A stretch of 64,000 bases of DNA from Eggerthellaceae bacterium UBA3686 (lineage in GTDB: Bacteria; Actinomycetota; Coriobacteriia; Coriobacteriales; Eggerthellaceae): the NCBI GenBank assembly GCA_002371495.1, contig DFIX01000005.1:89807-153806 (forward strand), given 5' to 3'. A model generated the notes under the pieces. That model made no database searches and was not told the DNA's origin. It saw nothing but the letters and a program-made list of their open reading frames with translations. The position numbers and the translations under genes are program-made. This document shows, in pieces, positions 7,495 to 16,542 of this stretch. The first letter of the stretch is position 1, and each line of letters opens with the position of its first letter.

Positions 7495-8160
7495 ATGAAC
7501 ACGCAGGAAACGCTGCTGATGCTCGATTGCGATGGCACCTTGCTCGACACGATTGGAGCATGGCATCAAGCCGAGCGCCATGTGGCAGAGCGCGCTGGCG
7601 CAGTTCTGACGAAAGATGAGCGCGATGAGCTGAACACGCTCACGCTCGAGGAGGTTGGGACGTTTTTCCACGACCGGTATGGCCTAGGCGCGGGCGCGGC
7701 GGACGTCATGCAGATGATCAACGACTTCATGATCGATTTTTACCGCACGCGTTCGTCTGCCAATCCCGGCGCGCTCGAGTTCGTGAAGGCGGCCCATGCC
7801 GCAGGCGTTGCCATGTGCGTGCTTTCCTCGAGTCCGCTGGAGTTCCTGCAAGTCGGTTTGGGACGCTGCGGGTTTCTGCCCTATGTGGGCGAGCTCATTT
7901 CGGTCGAGGAAATCGGCATGACCAAGCGCAACCCTGCGACGTATCCGTTCGTTTGCGAGCGAATGGGGTGCTCGCCCGATAATTCCTGGCTGTTCGACGA
8001 CAGCTGGTATGCGCTCGAAGCTGCACGCAAAGCGGGTTTGCGAACGGTGGGCGTTTTCAGCACCGATTTGTGCGGGACGCACGACCAGCTTGCAGAGCAT
8101 GCCGAAGTGGTGGCCGACACCTTCGACGAGCTCGACCGAGCGCTCTTCGGAATCCTGTAA
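7495..8160 (+). CDS. HAD-superfamily hydrolase, phosphoglycolate-phosphatase-like
   Basis: This is a cytoplasmic phosphatase of 221 residues. HAD motif I is LDCDGTLLD (nucleophile and acid/base aspartates at residues 11 and 13), motif II is VLSSSP, motif III lysine is in GMTKRNP, and motif IV is WLFDDSWYALEAA. The helical cap lies between residues ~20 and 90, as in subclass I HADs (beta-phosphoglucomutase and phosphoglycolate phosphatase types). The ATG at 7495 is chosen because GAAAGGA lies 5 bases upstream; an upstream in-frame extension to 7387 lacks a site. The substrate cannot be told from sequence. The gene is alone between homoserine dehydrogenase and the kinase block. Confidence 0.8.
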   Translation: MNTQETLLMLDCDGTLLDTIGAWHQAERHVAERAGAVLTKDERDELNTLTLEEVGTFFHDRYGLGAGAADVMQMINDFMIDFYRTRSSANPGALEFVKAAHAAGVAMCVLSSSPLEFLQVGLGRCGFLPYVGELISVEEIGMTKRNPATYPFVCERMGCSPDNSWLFDDSWYALEAARKAGLRTVGVFSTDLCGTHDQLAEHAEVVADTFDELDRALFGIL

Positions 8161-8382
8161 TTTGGATTTCGGCTATATAGTTGCAGAAGGGCGATTCCCC
8201 GATGCCCTATCCGTCGCATCTGCTAGGTTCATAGCAGATGCGGCAAGCTCGGAAGAACCGTTTTCGTCCTTGACTTTCGCTGGTACTGCCCAATGCTTGC
8301 GATTGCCGCTGATTGGACCCGAAGCGCTACAATAGAGCCAATAGGTTCATGCTGCCCGCAGGCGACGAAAGGGGCTTCCCAC

Positions 8383-10512
8383 ATGTTCAAGAACATCGAT
8401 ACCCTTGAGAAGGCGCTCGCGGTAATCGATGAGCAAAACGAGATACTTCACGTCGCCAACGAGCTCGTTCAAACGGCAAGCTGGTTTGTCTACTACAATT
8501 CCGACGGCGGCGTGACACGTGTGCGCTGGGGCGACGAAATGCGCCAACTGTTCGGATTCAGCGATCGAAGCGAGTTCCCCGACGAGCTTGAGCCGTTTGC
8601 CAACGGTCTTCATCCTGACGATCTGGAACGAATTTTCAAGAACACGAACGCGGAAGCCTTCGATGGCGGTTTCATGATGACCGAGGGCATGGAATTTCGG
8701 TTTTTGACCAAGAACAACGGTTACCAGTGGTTTCGCAGCATGGGAAAGCTCCAACGCGACGAGAAAGGCCGGCCGCTGCGGTTTTTAGGTCTGACGGTCA
8801 ACATCACCAAACAACATGAATACGACCAGATGGTTGCCCAGAACGAGCGGGCGTATGAGGCGCTGCGGCACGAGGTGGCCCAGATGGACGTCGTGCACGA
8901 GATGCTCGGCTCGGGCCGTTGGTCGATGGATTTCGACGAATCGGGCAAGATGAAAAGCGTAACGTGGTCGGACGAGTTTCGCCACATGTTAGGTTACCAG
9001 GGGGTCGAAGATTTTCCCGACAAGCTCGAATCGTGGTCGGATTTGCTGCACTCCGACGATAAAGAGCGCGTATTGCTCGAGTACCAGGAAACCATAAACG
9101 ACTACAGCGGGACCAAGATCTACGACGTCGAATACCGATTGCTGACCAAAGACCGCGGCTATCGCTGGTACCGCGCCATAGGCAAGCCCACTCGCCGCCC
9201 CGATGGGACACCGATAACGTATGTGGGCATGTTCGTTGACATCACGGCGCAAAAGGAACTCGACTTTAAACTTGAAGAGCAGCGCCGGCTGCTCGAAGAG
9301 GCGCTCGACGATGCGCGCGCGGCAAGCGAGGCGAAAACGACGTTCCTGTTCAACATGTCGCACGACATACGTACGCCTATGAACGCCATCATAGGCTATA
9401 CCAACTTGGCAAGGCGCCCCGAAACGTCAGAATCCGATTTGCATTCCTATCTCGACAAAATCGCCTCGTCGAGCCAACACCTGCTCGCGCTCATCAACGA
9501 CGTGCTCGAGATGAGCCGTATCGAGAGCGGCAAGATGGACCTCGAGCTTTCCGAGGTCGATTTAGGACAGCTGTTAGATGGTGTTTACGAGATGTTCGGC
9601 GTGCAGATGCAGCGCAAGCGCATCGATTTCACCGTCGACTACTCACAGGCGCGTGTCCGCAGGGTGCTCTGCGACGAGAATCGGCTGAATCGCGTGTTGC
9701 TGAACCTGCTGAGCAACGCATACAAGTTCACGCCGGAAGACGGCACCGTTTCGGTTGTGCTGCAGCAGGTCGAGGGCGCCTCGACTGGCAACGCAGCCTA
9801 CGAGCTGCGGGTGAAGGACAGCGGCATTGGCATGAGCAGCGACTTTGCGCAAAAAGTGTTTGACGCATTCGAGCGCGAGCGGACCTCGACAGTCAGCGGC
9901 ATCCAGGGCACGGGCTTGGGCATGGCGATCACCAAGAGCATCATCGACCTTATGGGCGGCAGTATCGATGTCGTGACAGCGCCAGGGCGCGGTACCGAAT
10001 TCGTGATACGTTTCGAGCTGGCGGTAGTGCAAGCCGATGCCGAGGAACCGGTCGTTCCGCAGGAGCCGGACGGAAGCGGGCAGTGCGAACTCAATTTCAG
10101 CGCGATGCGGCTCCTGCTTGTAGAGGATAACGAGATTAACCGCGAAATTGCAGCACTGATTCTCGAGGAAGTCGGGTTTACGGTCGAGACGGCCGTCAAC
10201 GGCAAGGAGGCGGTCGAGAGAATTGCCATATCGCAGCCAGGGTATTACGACGTAGTGCTCATGGACGTTCAGATGCCCGTCATGGACGGCTACGAGGCCA
10301 CGCGCGCGATTCGCGCACTCAGCTCTCCCGGGCTTGCGGAAATACCCATCATCGCCACGACGGCCAATGCGTTTGCCGAGGACGTGCGAGCCGCCAGGGA
10401 GGCGGGCATGGACGGCCATATAGCAAAGCCGCTCGATGTGCCACAGATGCTAGACGTTTTGACTCGGGTGCTCGGCGGTCGCCGAACAGGTGTGCCGCGA
10501 AACGAGCGATGA
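8383..10512 (+). CDS. Soluble PAS-PAS hybrid sensor histidine kinase with receiver domain
   Basis: This 709-residue cytoplasmic sensor kinase has two PAS domains (about 20-150 and 165-300; both end in the FLGLTVNITKQ / YVGMFVDITAQK beta-strand and linker), a coiled linker, a HisKA domain with NMSHDIRTPMNAIIGYT (phospho-histidine near 326), an HATPase domain (DENRLNRVLLNLLSNAYKF, GIGMS, GTGLGMAITKS) and a C-terminal receiver (LLLVEDNEIN, phospho-aspartate near 628 in LMDVQMPVMDG). No membrane segment is visible, so the signal is intracellular. The ATG at 8383 has AAAGGGG upstream. The kinase-receiver half is closely similar to that of the permease fusion at 11356, which suggests duplication. 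The downstream HPt gene is a probable partner. Confidence 0.92.
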   Translation: MFKNIDTLEKALAVIDEQNEILHVANELVQTASWFVYYNSDGGVTRVRWGDEMRQLFGFSDRSEFPDELEPFANGLHPDDLERIFKNTNAEAFDGGFMMTEGMEFRFLTKNNGYQWFRSMGKLQRDEKGRPLRFLGLTVNITKQHEYDQMVAQNERAYEALRHEVAQMDVVHEMLGSGRWSMDFDESGKMKSVTWSDEFRHMLGYQGVEDFPDKLESWSDLLHSDDKERVLLEYQETINDYSGTKIYDVEYRLLTKDRGYRWYRAIGKPTRRPDGTPITYVGMFVDITAQKELDFKLEEQRRLLEEALDDARAASEAKTTFLFNMSHDIRTPMNAIIGYTNLARRPETSESDLHSYLDKIASSSQHLLALINDVLEMSRIESGKMDLELSEVDLGQLLDGVYEMFGVQMQRKRIDFTVDYSQARVRRVLCDENRLNRVLLNLLSNAYKFTPEDGTVSVVLQQVEGASTGNAAYELRVKDSGIGMSSDFAQKVFDAFERERTSTVSGIQGTGLGMAITKSIIDLMGGSIDVVTAPGRGTEFVIRFELAVVQADAEEPVVPQEPDGSGQCELNFSAMRLLLVEDNEINREIAALILEEVGFTVETAVNGKEAVERIAISQPGYYDVVLMDVQMPVMDGYEATRAIRALSSPGLAEIPIIATTANAFAEDVRAAREAGMDGHIAKPLDVPQMLDVLTRVLGGRRTGVPRNER

Positions 10513-10587
10513 TATATCTGGCCATCCTGCGCATCAGAATCGCGCTACACTACGGGTATGCAAGATGCGTGAACTGTTAGTGGGAAG

Positions 10588-10625
10588 GCATCGCAGGTTT
10601 GGGCGAAAGCCCTGATGTACGATGC
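10588..10625 (+). other. Structured leader upstream of the HPt gene
   Basis: GCATCG (10588-10593) pairs with CGATGC (10620-10625), enclosing GGGC-GAAA-GCCC (10601-10612), a GNRA tetraloop hairpin, with an asymmetric internal loop between. A second GC hairpin follows near 10633-10652 just before the ribosome site GGATAGGAGG. It does not match a c-di-GMP riboswitch core that I can recognise. Confidence 0.45.
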
Positions 10626-10665
10626 GTCACATGCCGGCCGTAATGGCGGCGGATAGGAGGCCGAA

Positions 10666-11037
10666 ATGACCCTCGAAGAGCTTTATGCGCAAATCGGCGG
10701 AGATTACGCCGAGGCAATCGGGCGTCTGAGAATGGAAAAGCTTATCGACCGCTTCATCCTGAAGTTCCTCGACGATCCGGCGAGCAATGCCTTAATCGAA
10801 AGCTGGGCGGCAGGTGATGATCGCGCGGCGTTCGATGCGGCCCATACCGTCAAGGGCGTGTGCGCGAACTTGGCGCTGCCGAGGTTGGCGGGCCCGGCCG
10901 ACAAGATCACCGAGGCTCTGCGCGAAGGCAATGACGCCTTGCGTGCGTCGACTGACATCGATGCGCTCATTGCCGAGTTCACGGCTGAGTACAAGATGAC
11001 GATTGAGGGCATCGAAGCTTACAAGGCAAGCAAGTAG
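10666..11037 (+). CDS. Free-standing HPt (histidine phosphotransfer) protein
   Basis: This 123-residue, all-helical protein carries the HPt signature AAHTVKGVCANLALPRL, with the phosphorylatable histidine near residue 60 followed by the usual K-G. HPt proteins shuttle phosphate from a receiver domain of a hybrid kinase to a receiver of an output protein. It lies 153 bases after the PAS hybrid kinase and before the permease-kinase fusion, both of which end in receivers and lack their own HPt, so it is well placed to serve them. A strong AGGAGG site precedes the ATG. The probable downstream acceptor is the receiver of the REC-GGDEF-EAL protein at 14628-16301. Confidence 0.9.
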   Translation: MTLEELYAQIGGDYAEAIGRLRMEKLIDRFILKFLDDPASNALIESWAAGDDRAAFDAAHTVKGVCANLALPRLAGPADKITEALREGNDALRASTDIDALIAEFTAEYKMTIEGIEAYKASK

Positions 11038-11355
11038 CGTTTTTAGCGCTGTGGCGAGGCGTTTGCTCGGGCAGAAAAGCTCATGTATGCCGCTACCTGC
11101 GTTTTCGCTTGTGCTACAGCTTTGAAATGATGGCTGTATCTGCGAACTGACAATTTGGGGAGTCTCCCCAAATTGTTATTAGCGCTTTGATGTTGCGACG
11201 AAGCGTTCGTTTTGGCGCAGGTGTGAAAACGGCAACTGAATCGGCGAAATGGCGTGCGAAGACGGCACGATGTGGGTTGGTGCCCAACCTAGATTTGACG
11301 TAAAATAGGCTGCATCGAGTAGGCGAACTGGTGGCGTTTGCGAAGGGAGTTTGCT
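11038..11355. other. Intergenic gap before the permease-kinase fusion
   Basis: This 318-base gap contains the palindrome at 11151-11175, which could end the HPt transcript, and then about 180 bases holding the promoter of the next gene. The start choice for that gene depends on AGGGAG at 11344-11349. Nothing else is recognisable. Confidence 0.5.
11151..11175. terminator. Perfect palindromic hairpin, terminator-like
   Basis: CAATTTGGGGA (11151-11161), GTC, TCCCCAAATTG (11165-11175), then TTATT. The same AATTTGGGGAGTCTCCC motif recurs at 32797-32813 and fragments of it occur at 39746, 50338 and 50450, so it is also a dispersed element. Confidence 0.65.
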
Positions 11356-14343
11356 TTGAGTGGTACTGATACCTCATCTGAGCACGGCTCGCAGACGCTT
11401 TCGCGTTATCTTTCGCCTATTAATGTCTGGGCGCTCTCGATTGGTTGCGCCGTAGGGTGGGGCGCATTCGTCATGCCCGCTACGACGCTCCTGCCCATTG
11501 CGGGCCCGGCGGGCACGATCATCGCCATGGTTCTGGGCGCTTGCATCGTTGCTGTTATCGGCATCAACTTCTGCTACATGGCTTTGAGGTATCCCGACTC
11601 GGGCGGCGCGTTCACCTACACCAAAAAACTGTTCGGCTACGACCATGCGTTTTTGTGCGCATGGTCTCTTGTGCTGGCGTACCTTTCGATCCTTTGGGCC
11701 AACGCAACCGCGTTTATCCTTATCGGCCGTTTTCTTCTGGGGCCTGTATTCCAGGTGGGGTTCCACTACCAGATCGCGGGTTTCGACGTCTATTTCGGCG
11801 AAATCATACTAACCATCGTCATCCTAGCCGTATTCGGGCTTATCACGGCTCATTTCAAGAAGCTGGCAATCAACCTGAATACCGTCTTTGCCTTGGTCAT
11901 GGTCATCGGTACCGTCGTTATCTTCTGTGCCGTCTCGGCGAACCTCGGCGGTTACGAGGGGAGCTTCAAGCCGGCGTTTCAGACGGGCGAGCATCCAGTA
12001 ATACAGGTGTTCAACATTGTCGCATTGGCCCCGTGGGCGTATTTGGGCTTCGAGTCCATCACACATGCGACGGGCGAGTGCAAGTTTCCTACTAAGCGGC
12101 TAATGCCCATCATGCTGGTGGCTGTTGTCTGCAGCGCCCTCGTGTACGTGCTGACTACGCTCATCTCGGTCTTGGGCATGCCCCAACAATACGCGTCCTG
12201 GGCGGCTTACCTTGCCAATTTAGGATCGTACGACGGGCTCGAGGGGTTGCCGACGTTCCATGCGGCACATTCCGCGCTCGGTCAGGTGGGCATATCCATT
12301 TTGGCTGCTGCGGTTCTGGGCGCACTGTCGACGAGCTTGATCGGCCTGTACCGTGCATCGAGCAGGCTTTTGTACTGCATGGCTGAAGATGACATGCTGC
12401 CATCGTTCCTGCGCAAGCTCAGCGATGATGGTGTGCCCCGCAACGCAGTGCTCGTCATCATGCTTATCTCGTTTTTGGTGCCGTTCGTGGGCAGGGCGGC
12501 AATCGGATGGATCGTCGATGTCACGTCGATCAGCGCCGCCATCGCCTACGGCTACGCCTCGGCATGCAGCTTGGTCACGGCGCGTCGCGAAGGCAGCTTG
12601 CCAATACTTGCAACAAGCGTCATCGGCATTATCGCAGCTGTTGCGTTCATCGTTTTTCCGCTCGTGCCCAACCTTTGGTCGATGAGCTCGCTTGCCCCGG
12701 CATCGTATCTGATCCTCGCCGCTTGGAGCGTTTTGGGCTTGGCATTCTTCCGCGCGGTGTTCCAGCGCGACCGTGAGCACCGCTTCGGCCATTCCACGAT
12801 CGTGTGGATCGCCATGCTCTTCTTGATTTTCTTCGCGTCGACCATGTGGATGCGCATGGCGACCAACGATAGCACCGAGGACGTGGTCACAGATGTCAGC
12901 ACGTACTATGTCAAAGAGTACACAGACATGGGTGTGCAGGTGAAGGGCGACGACATCCGCCGCGAGGAAGCTTTCCTGCAAGAAGAGACCTCGCAAATCC
13001 GCGACGCCCTCATGGACAACAGTCTCGTGCAGATGGTTCTCATCATCGTCAGCCTCATCATCATGTTCAGCATCTATTCGCTGATGATCAAGCGCGAGAA
13101 AGAGATAAACCTCCAGCGCCTCGAGGCCCAGCAATCGAGCAAGGCCAAGACGACGTTTCTTTCTAACATGTCACATGACATCAGGACTCCCATGAATGCC
13201 ATAATCGGCTACACGCACCTGGCGCGGCGCGAGGGCGCATCGCCCGAAGAGGTGCAGGAATACCTGGGGAAAATCGATGATTCGAGCAAGCATCTGCTGG
13301 CGCTGATCAACGACGTGCTCGAGATGAGCCGCATCGAAAGCGGCAAGATGGATCTCGATGCCGTCGAGACGGACCTCGTGAAGACGATGGACGAAGTGCG
13401 CGATATGTTCGCAACCCAGATGTCCGAGAAGAAAGTCGATTTCACGGTCGATGCGAGTGGGGTTTCTGATGCCTTCGTGCTCTGCGACAAGAATCGCCTG
13501 AACCGAGTGCTTCTTAATCTGCTGAGCAATGCTTACAAGTTCACTCCCGAAGGCGGCGCCGTTTCGGTCGTACTCAAGCAGCTTGGCGTATCCGAAGAAG
13601 CGCGGCGGCAGGACGCGGCTGAAGCCCCCGAGAGCCAAGACGCCTCTGCAGGTGCACCTATCCGCAAGGGCCGTTACGAGCTGCGGGTCAAAGACAGTGG
13701 CATCGGCATGACCGCGGAGTTCGCCAAGAACGTGTTCGATGCGTTCGAGCGCGAGCGCACCTCGACGGTCAGCGGCATTCAGGGCACAGGCTTGGGCATG
13801 GCCATCACCAAGAGCATCGTAGATCTTATGGGCGGTACGATCGCGGTCCAAACCGAGCAGGGCAAGGGCACCGAATTCATCGTAAACGTAAGCTTCGAGC
13901 TCGTCGAGCGCGCCGAGGCTCCTGCGGCAGACGCAGATGCCGGCGAGCATGCGGTCGACTTCACGGGAATGCGCATCCTGCTCGTCGAAGACAACGAGAT
14001 CAACCGCGAAATCGCCATGTTGATCTTGGAAGATGCGGGATTCCAAATAGATACGGCCGAAAACGGCCAGATCGCCGTCGATATGGTGAGCTCATCGCAG
14101 CCAGGCGACTACGATGCGGTGCTGATGGACGTGCAGATGCCGGTGATGGACGGCTACGAGGCTACGCGCGCGATTCGCGCGCTCGACGACGAGCATCTTG
14201 CGGGCATTCCCATCATTGCCGCGTCTGCGAACGCCTTCGAAGAGGACGTGCAGGCGTCGAAGGACGCCGGCATGAACGCCCACATCTCGAAGCCCCTCGA
14301 CGTCGACAAAGTCATGCAGGTCTTAGCCGAGGTGCTCGGGTAG
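11356..14343 (+). CDS. Amino-acid permease (APC superfamily) fused to hybrid histidine kinase and receiver
   Basis: This 995-residue chain begins with a complete APC-type transporter: GCAVGWGAFVMPATTLLP in the first helix (the unwound substrate loop of the fold), about 12 hydrophobic helices to residue ~480, and YRASSRLLYCMAEDDMLP typical of the family. Two more membrane segments (near 490-510 and 560-582) flank a ~50-residue extracytoplasmic loop. Then come HisKA (NMSHDIRTPMNAIIGYT, His near 607), HATPase (GTGLGMAITKS) and a receiver with Asp near 925. Start: AGGGAG at 11344-11349 falls inside a longer frame, so the TTG at 11356 is preferred to that at 11338. Transporter-kinase fusions of other families (CbrA: sodium/solute symporter) act as nutrient sensors; a similar role is inferred here. 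Confidence 0.92.
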   Translation: MSGTDTSSEHGSQTLSRYLSPINVWALSIGCAVGWGAFVMPATTLLPIAGPAGTIIAMVLGACIVAVIGINFCYMALRYPDSGGAFTYTKKLFGYDHAFLCAWSLVLAYLSILWANATAFILIGRFLLGPVFQVGFHYQIAGFDVYFGEIILTIVILAVFGLITAHFKKLAINLNTVFALVMVIGTVVIFCAVSANLGGYEGSFKPAFQTGEHPVIQVFNIVALAPWAYLGFESITHATGECKFPTKRLMPIMLVAVVCSALVYVLTTLISVLGMPQQYASWAAYLANLGSYDGLEGLPTFHAAHSALGQVGISILAAAVLGALSTSLIGLYRASSRLLYCMAEDDMLPSFLRKLSDDGVPRNAVLVIMLISFLVPFVGRAAIGWIVDVTSISAAIAYGYASACSLVTARREGSLPILATSVIGIIAAVAFIVFPLVPNLWSMSSLAPASYLILAAWSVLGLAFFRAVFQRDREHRFGHSTIVWIAMLFLIFFASTMWMRMATNDSTEDVVTDVSTYYVKEYTDMGVQVKGDDIRREEAFLQEETSQIRDALMDNSLVQMVLIIVSLIIMFSIYSLMIKREKEINLQRLEAQQSSKAKTTFLSNMSHDIRTPMNAIIGYTHLARREGASPEEVQEYLGKIDDSSKHLLALINDVLEMSRIESGKMDLDAVETDLVKTMDEVRDMFATQMSEKKVDFTVDASGVSDAFVLCDKNRLNRVLLNLLSNAYKFTPEGGAVSVVLKQLGVSEEARRQDAAEAPESQDASAGAPIRKGRYELRVKDSGIGMTAEFAKNVFDAFERERTSTVSGIQGTGLGMAITKSIVDLMGGTIAVQTEQGKGTEFIVNVSFELVERAEAPAADADAGEHAVDFTGMRILLVEDNEINREIAMLILEDAGFQIDTAENGQIAVDMVSSSQPGDYDAVLMDVQMPVMDGYEATRAIRALDDEHLAGIPIIAASANAFEEDVQASKDAGMNAHISKPLDVDKVMQVLAEVLG

Positions 14344-14416
14344 CCCAGAATGTGAAAAGGGGTATGTCCCTATTGTCGTCACGATCGTATCAGCCAATCT
14401 GTCCGGCAAGCGAAAG

Positions 14417-14516
14417 GCCTGGCGGCGGCATGCGTGAGCGATTCTGCAGCCACTGTTCCTGTAAATTCACATAGGTTAGGCGAAGCCAAGCGAACGCGTG
14501 CCGCCACCAGGTCTTC
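14417..14516 (-). repeat. Main intergenic repeat, type B, reverse orientation
   Basis: This copy has core GTGAGCGATTCTGCAGCCAC ... CACATAGGTTAGGCGAAGCC and arms CCTGGCGGCGGCATGCGT / ACGCGTGCCGCCACCAGG. It lies between the convergent permease-kinase and EAL-protein genes. Confidence 0.8.
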
Positions 14517-14627
14517 CGCGGGACGATACGCAAATAGATGATGCAGGCCTTTTCCGCATTCTGTAGATAACGAAGCACCCCGCCGCGCGATGGAGCGCGA
14601 CGGGGCATGATTATCATCAAAGCAGCG

Positions 14628-16301
14628 CTAGTTTTCGGCGAGGTACTCTTCGAACTCGAAGCTCTTCAGGGGACGCGAGTAGTAATAGCCTTGGATGTAG
14701 TCGCAGCCCAAATCGCGCAGACGTTCGGCTACCTCGAGGGTTTCAACGCCTTCGATGACGATCTTGAGTCCCATGATCTGCGCAAGCTTGATCGACGATT
14801 CGACGATGCGGAAGTCGTTGAGCTTTTCGGCCTGGCGCACGAGGCTCATGTCGAGCTTCATGACGTCGAGCGGTAGCGTGTTGAGCGATGCGAGCGAGGA
14901 ATAGCCCGAACCGAAGTCGTCGAGTTCCACAAGGAAGCCGAGCTCGCGCAGTTCGCGCAACTTGCTGATGACGTTGTCGGGGTCTTCGGAATAGGCGGTC
15001 TCGGTGAGCTCGACGTGCAGCAGAGAATGGTCGACGTTGTGCTCGTCGGCAATGGCAGCCAGCTGTTGGGCCAGGTCGGGCATGTCGAAGTCGAGGCGCG
15101 ACGCGTTGACCGAAATGGGTACGAGCGGCAACCCCAGCTCCTCGTTGCGCTTGATCTGCCTACAGGCTTCTTCCCAAACGTACATGTCGAGCTTGGTGAT
15201 GAAGCCGTTGCGCTCGAAAATCGTGATGAAGGCCCCAGGGCTTATGAAGCCGATTTCGGGGTGAATCCAGCGCACGAGCGCTTCTGCGCCACCGGTTTTG
15301 TCGGTGCGCATGTTGTGTTTGGGCTGGAACTGCACGACGAACTGGCGTTCGGCAAGCGCTGTTTCCATGTTATGCAGGATTTGCTGCTCGAGGACCTGCT
15401 GTTCGTGCAGCGCGTCGTCATACCAGCTGATGTCGATGCCGAGCGGGCCCTTGATGCGCTCGATTGCCACGAGCGCGCGGTCGCAGATGGTCGAGACTTC
15501 GATATTGCGGCGAACGTACTCGACGATGCCGAATTTCACCGATAAGTTAAGGTTGGTGACGATTTCAGTCGAACGGTACAGGACCTTTTCCCAGCCTTTG
15601 GGCTGATGCTCGATGAGGAAGGCGAAAACGTCGCCGCCGATGCGTCCGCCGAGCACGTAGCCGGGCAGCAGAGTCTCGAGATGTTTAGCCAGGTCGGTCA
15701 GGATCTTGTCGCAATGTTCTTGGCCGTAGCGCTCGTTGAGCGATTTGAAGTTGTCGATGTCGGAACAAACGATGCTGTATTCTTTGTCGGGGTTTGCATC
15801 GAAGGTTTGGGCAACGTTTTGGAAGAAGAAGCTCTTCGAGTACAGGCCGGTGGTGTCGTCCCAGGTAAGCAAGTTGACGATAGATGCAGACTCGCGGAAT
15901 TTGATGGTGTTGTTAATGCGGTTGATCATGACGTCGTGCTTGTAGGGCTTCGTGACGAAGTCGTTAGCGCCGAGCTTCAGGCATTCGATTTCGGCATCTT
16001 CGCCCTCGCTGGCTGTGGCGACGATGACCGGGATCGTATCGTAGCGCTCGTCGAGGGCCTTGCGGCGCAGGAACTCGTGGCCGTCACAGACTGGCATGAA
16101 GATGTCGAGCACGATGAGCGAAAGCTCGTCGCGATGCTTTTCCATCAGTTCCAGCCCGACCAGGCCGTTTTCGGCCTGGTAGACCGAGTAGCCTTCGAGC
16201 TCGAGCAGGGATTGGAGGATTTCACGGTTGATTTCGTTGTCTTCAACGACGAGGATGGTACGGCCGCTGTTGTCGTTGGCCTGGTTGCTTGCCTGTGACA
16301 T
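14628..16301 (-). CDS. Response regulator with degenerate GGDEF and intact EAL domain (REC-GGDEF-EAL)
   Basis: This 557-residue cytoplasmic regulator has a receiver at ~14-135 (ILVVEDNEIN, phospho-Asp in VLDIFMPVCDG, TKPYKHD), a GGDEF-like domain at ~145-300 whose signature is RIGGDVFAF, so the catalytic E-F pair is altered and cyclase activity is doubtful, and an EAL domain at ~315-555. The EAL core residues are present: GAEALVRW, PISVNASRLDF, VELTET, LDDFGSGYSS, KIVIEGVET and IQGYYYSRP, which is consistent with an active cyclic-di-GMP phosphodiesterase. It is convergent with the permease-kinase gene and is the natural output for the neighbouring HPt phosphorelay. The minus-strand start is the ATG at 16301. 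Confidence 0.9.
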   Translation of the reverse strand: MSQASNQANDNSGRTILVVEDNEINREILQSLLELEGYSVYQAENGLVGLELMEKHRDELSLIVLDIFMPVCDGHEFLRRKALDERYDTIPVIVATASEGEDAEIECLKLGANDFVTKPYKHDVMINRINNTIKFRESASIVNLLTWDDTTGLYSKSFFFQNVAQTFDANPDKEYSIVCSDIDNFKSLNERYGQEHCDKILTDLAKHLETLLPGYVLGGRIGGDVFAFLIEHQPKGWEKVLYRSTEIVTNLNLSVKFGIVEYVRRNIEVSTICDRALVAIERIKGPLGIDISWYDDALHEQQVLEQQILHNMETALAERQFVVQFQPKHNMRTDKTGGAEALVRWIHPEIGFISPGAFITIFERNGFITKLDMYVWEEACRQIKRNEELGLPLVPISVNASRLDFDMPDLAQQLAAIADEHNVDHSLLHVELTETAYSEDPDNVISKLRELRELGFLVELDDFGSGYSSLASLNTLPLDVMKLDMSLVRQAEKLNDFRIVESSIKLAQIMGLKIVIEGVETLEVAERLRDLGCDYIQGYYYSRPLKSFEFEEYLAEN

Positions 16302-16476
16302 ATTGACCTCGAATCGTTACGCGCCAAATGCAAAGCCATGCTTATTCTGTATACGAGAAATGATACCCGAAAATGACCCCCCTTTTTACATTTCTTGAGT
16401 TTTGAAAAGCATTTCTGGCACGTTTTTGCTTCGAAGTGGGCCCCATTTTACGCGCAGAATGGCGCCGCCTTGCAGA

Positions 16477-16520
16477 ACGGCCGGCCATCGCGTAGCTTAT
16501 CGTTCGCGAAGGCCGGCCGT
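16477..16520 (-). terminator. GC-rich hairpin after the UroD-like gene
   Basis: ACGGCCGGCC (16477-16486) and GGCCGGCCGT (16511-16520) pair perfectly and TCGCG/CGCGA extends the stem inward. It lies just past the stop of the minus-strand gene at 16543. There is no T-run, so termination would need help. Confidence 0.5.
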
Positions 16521-16542
16521 GCCGTGTATGGGTTCCTTCAGC

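Noticed and set aside
10561..10665. c-di-GMP-I riboswitch before the HPt gene
   Set aside because: The conserved GCAAACC and GACGCAAAGC strands are missing; only a generic GNRA hairpin is present.
11338..11355. TTG at 11338 as start of the permease-kinase fusion
   Set aside because: The ribosome site AGGGAG (11344-11349) lies downstream of this codon and is correctly spaced for TTG at 11356.
15606..16298. 230-codon plus-strand frame opposite the REC-GGDEF-EAL gene
   Set aside because: The minus-strand product has three recognisable domains; this frame is its shadow.
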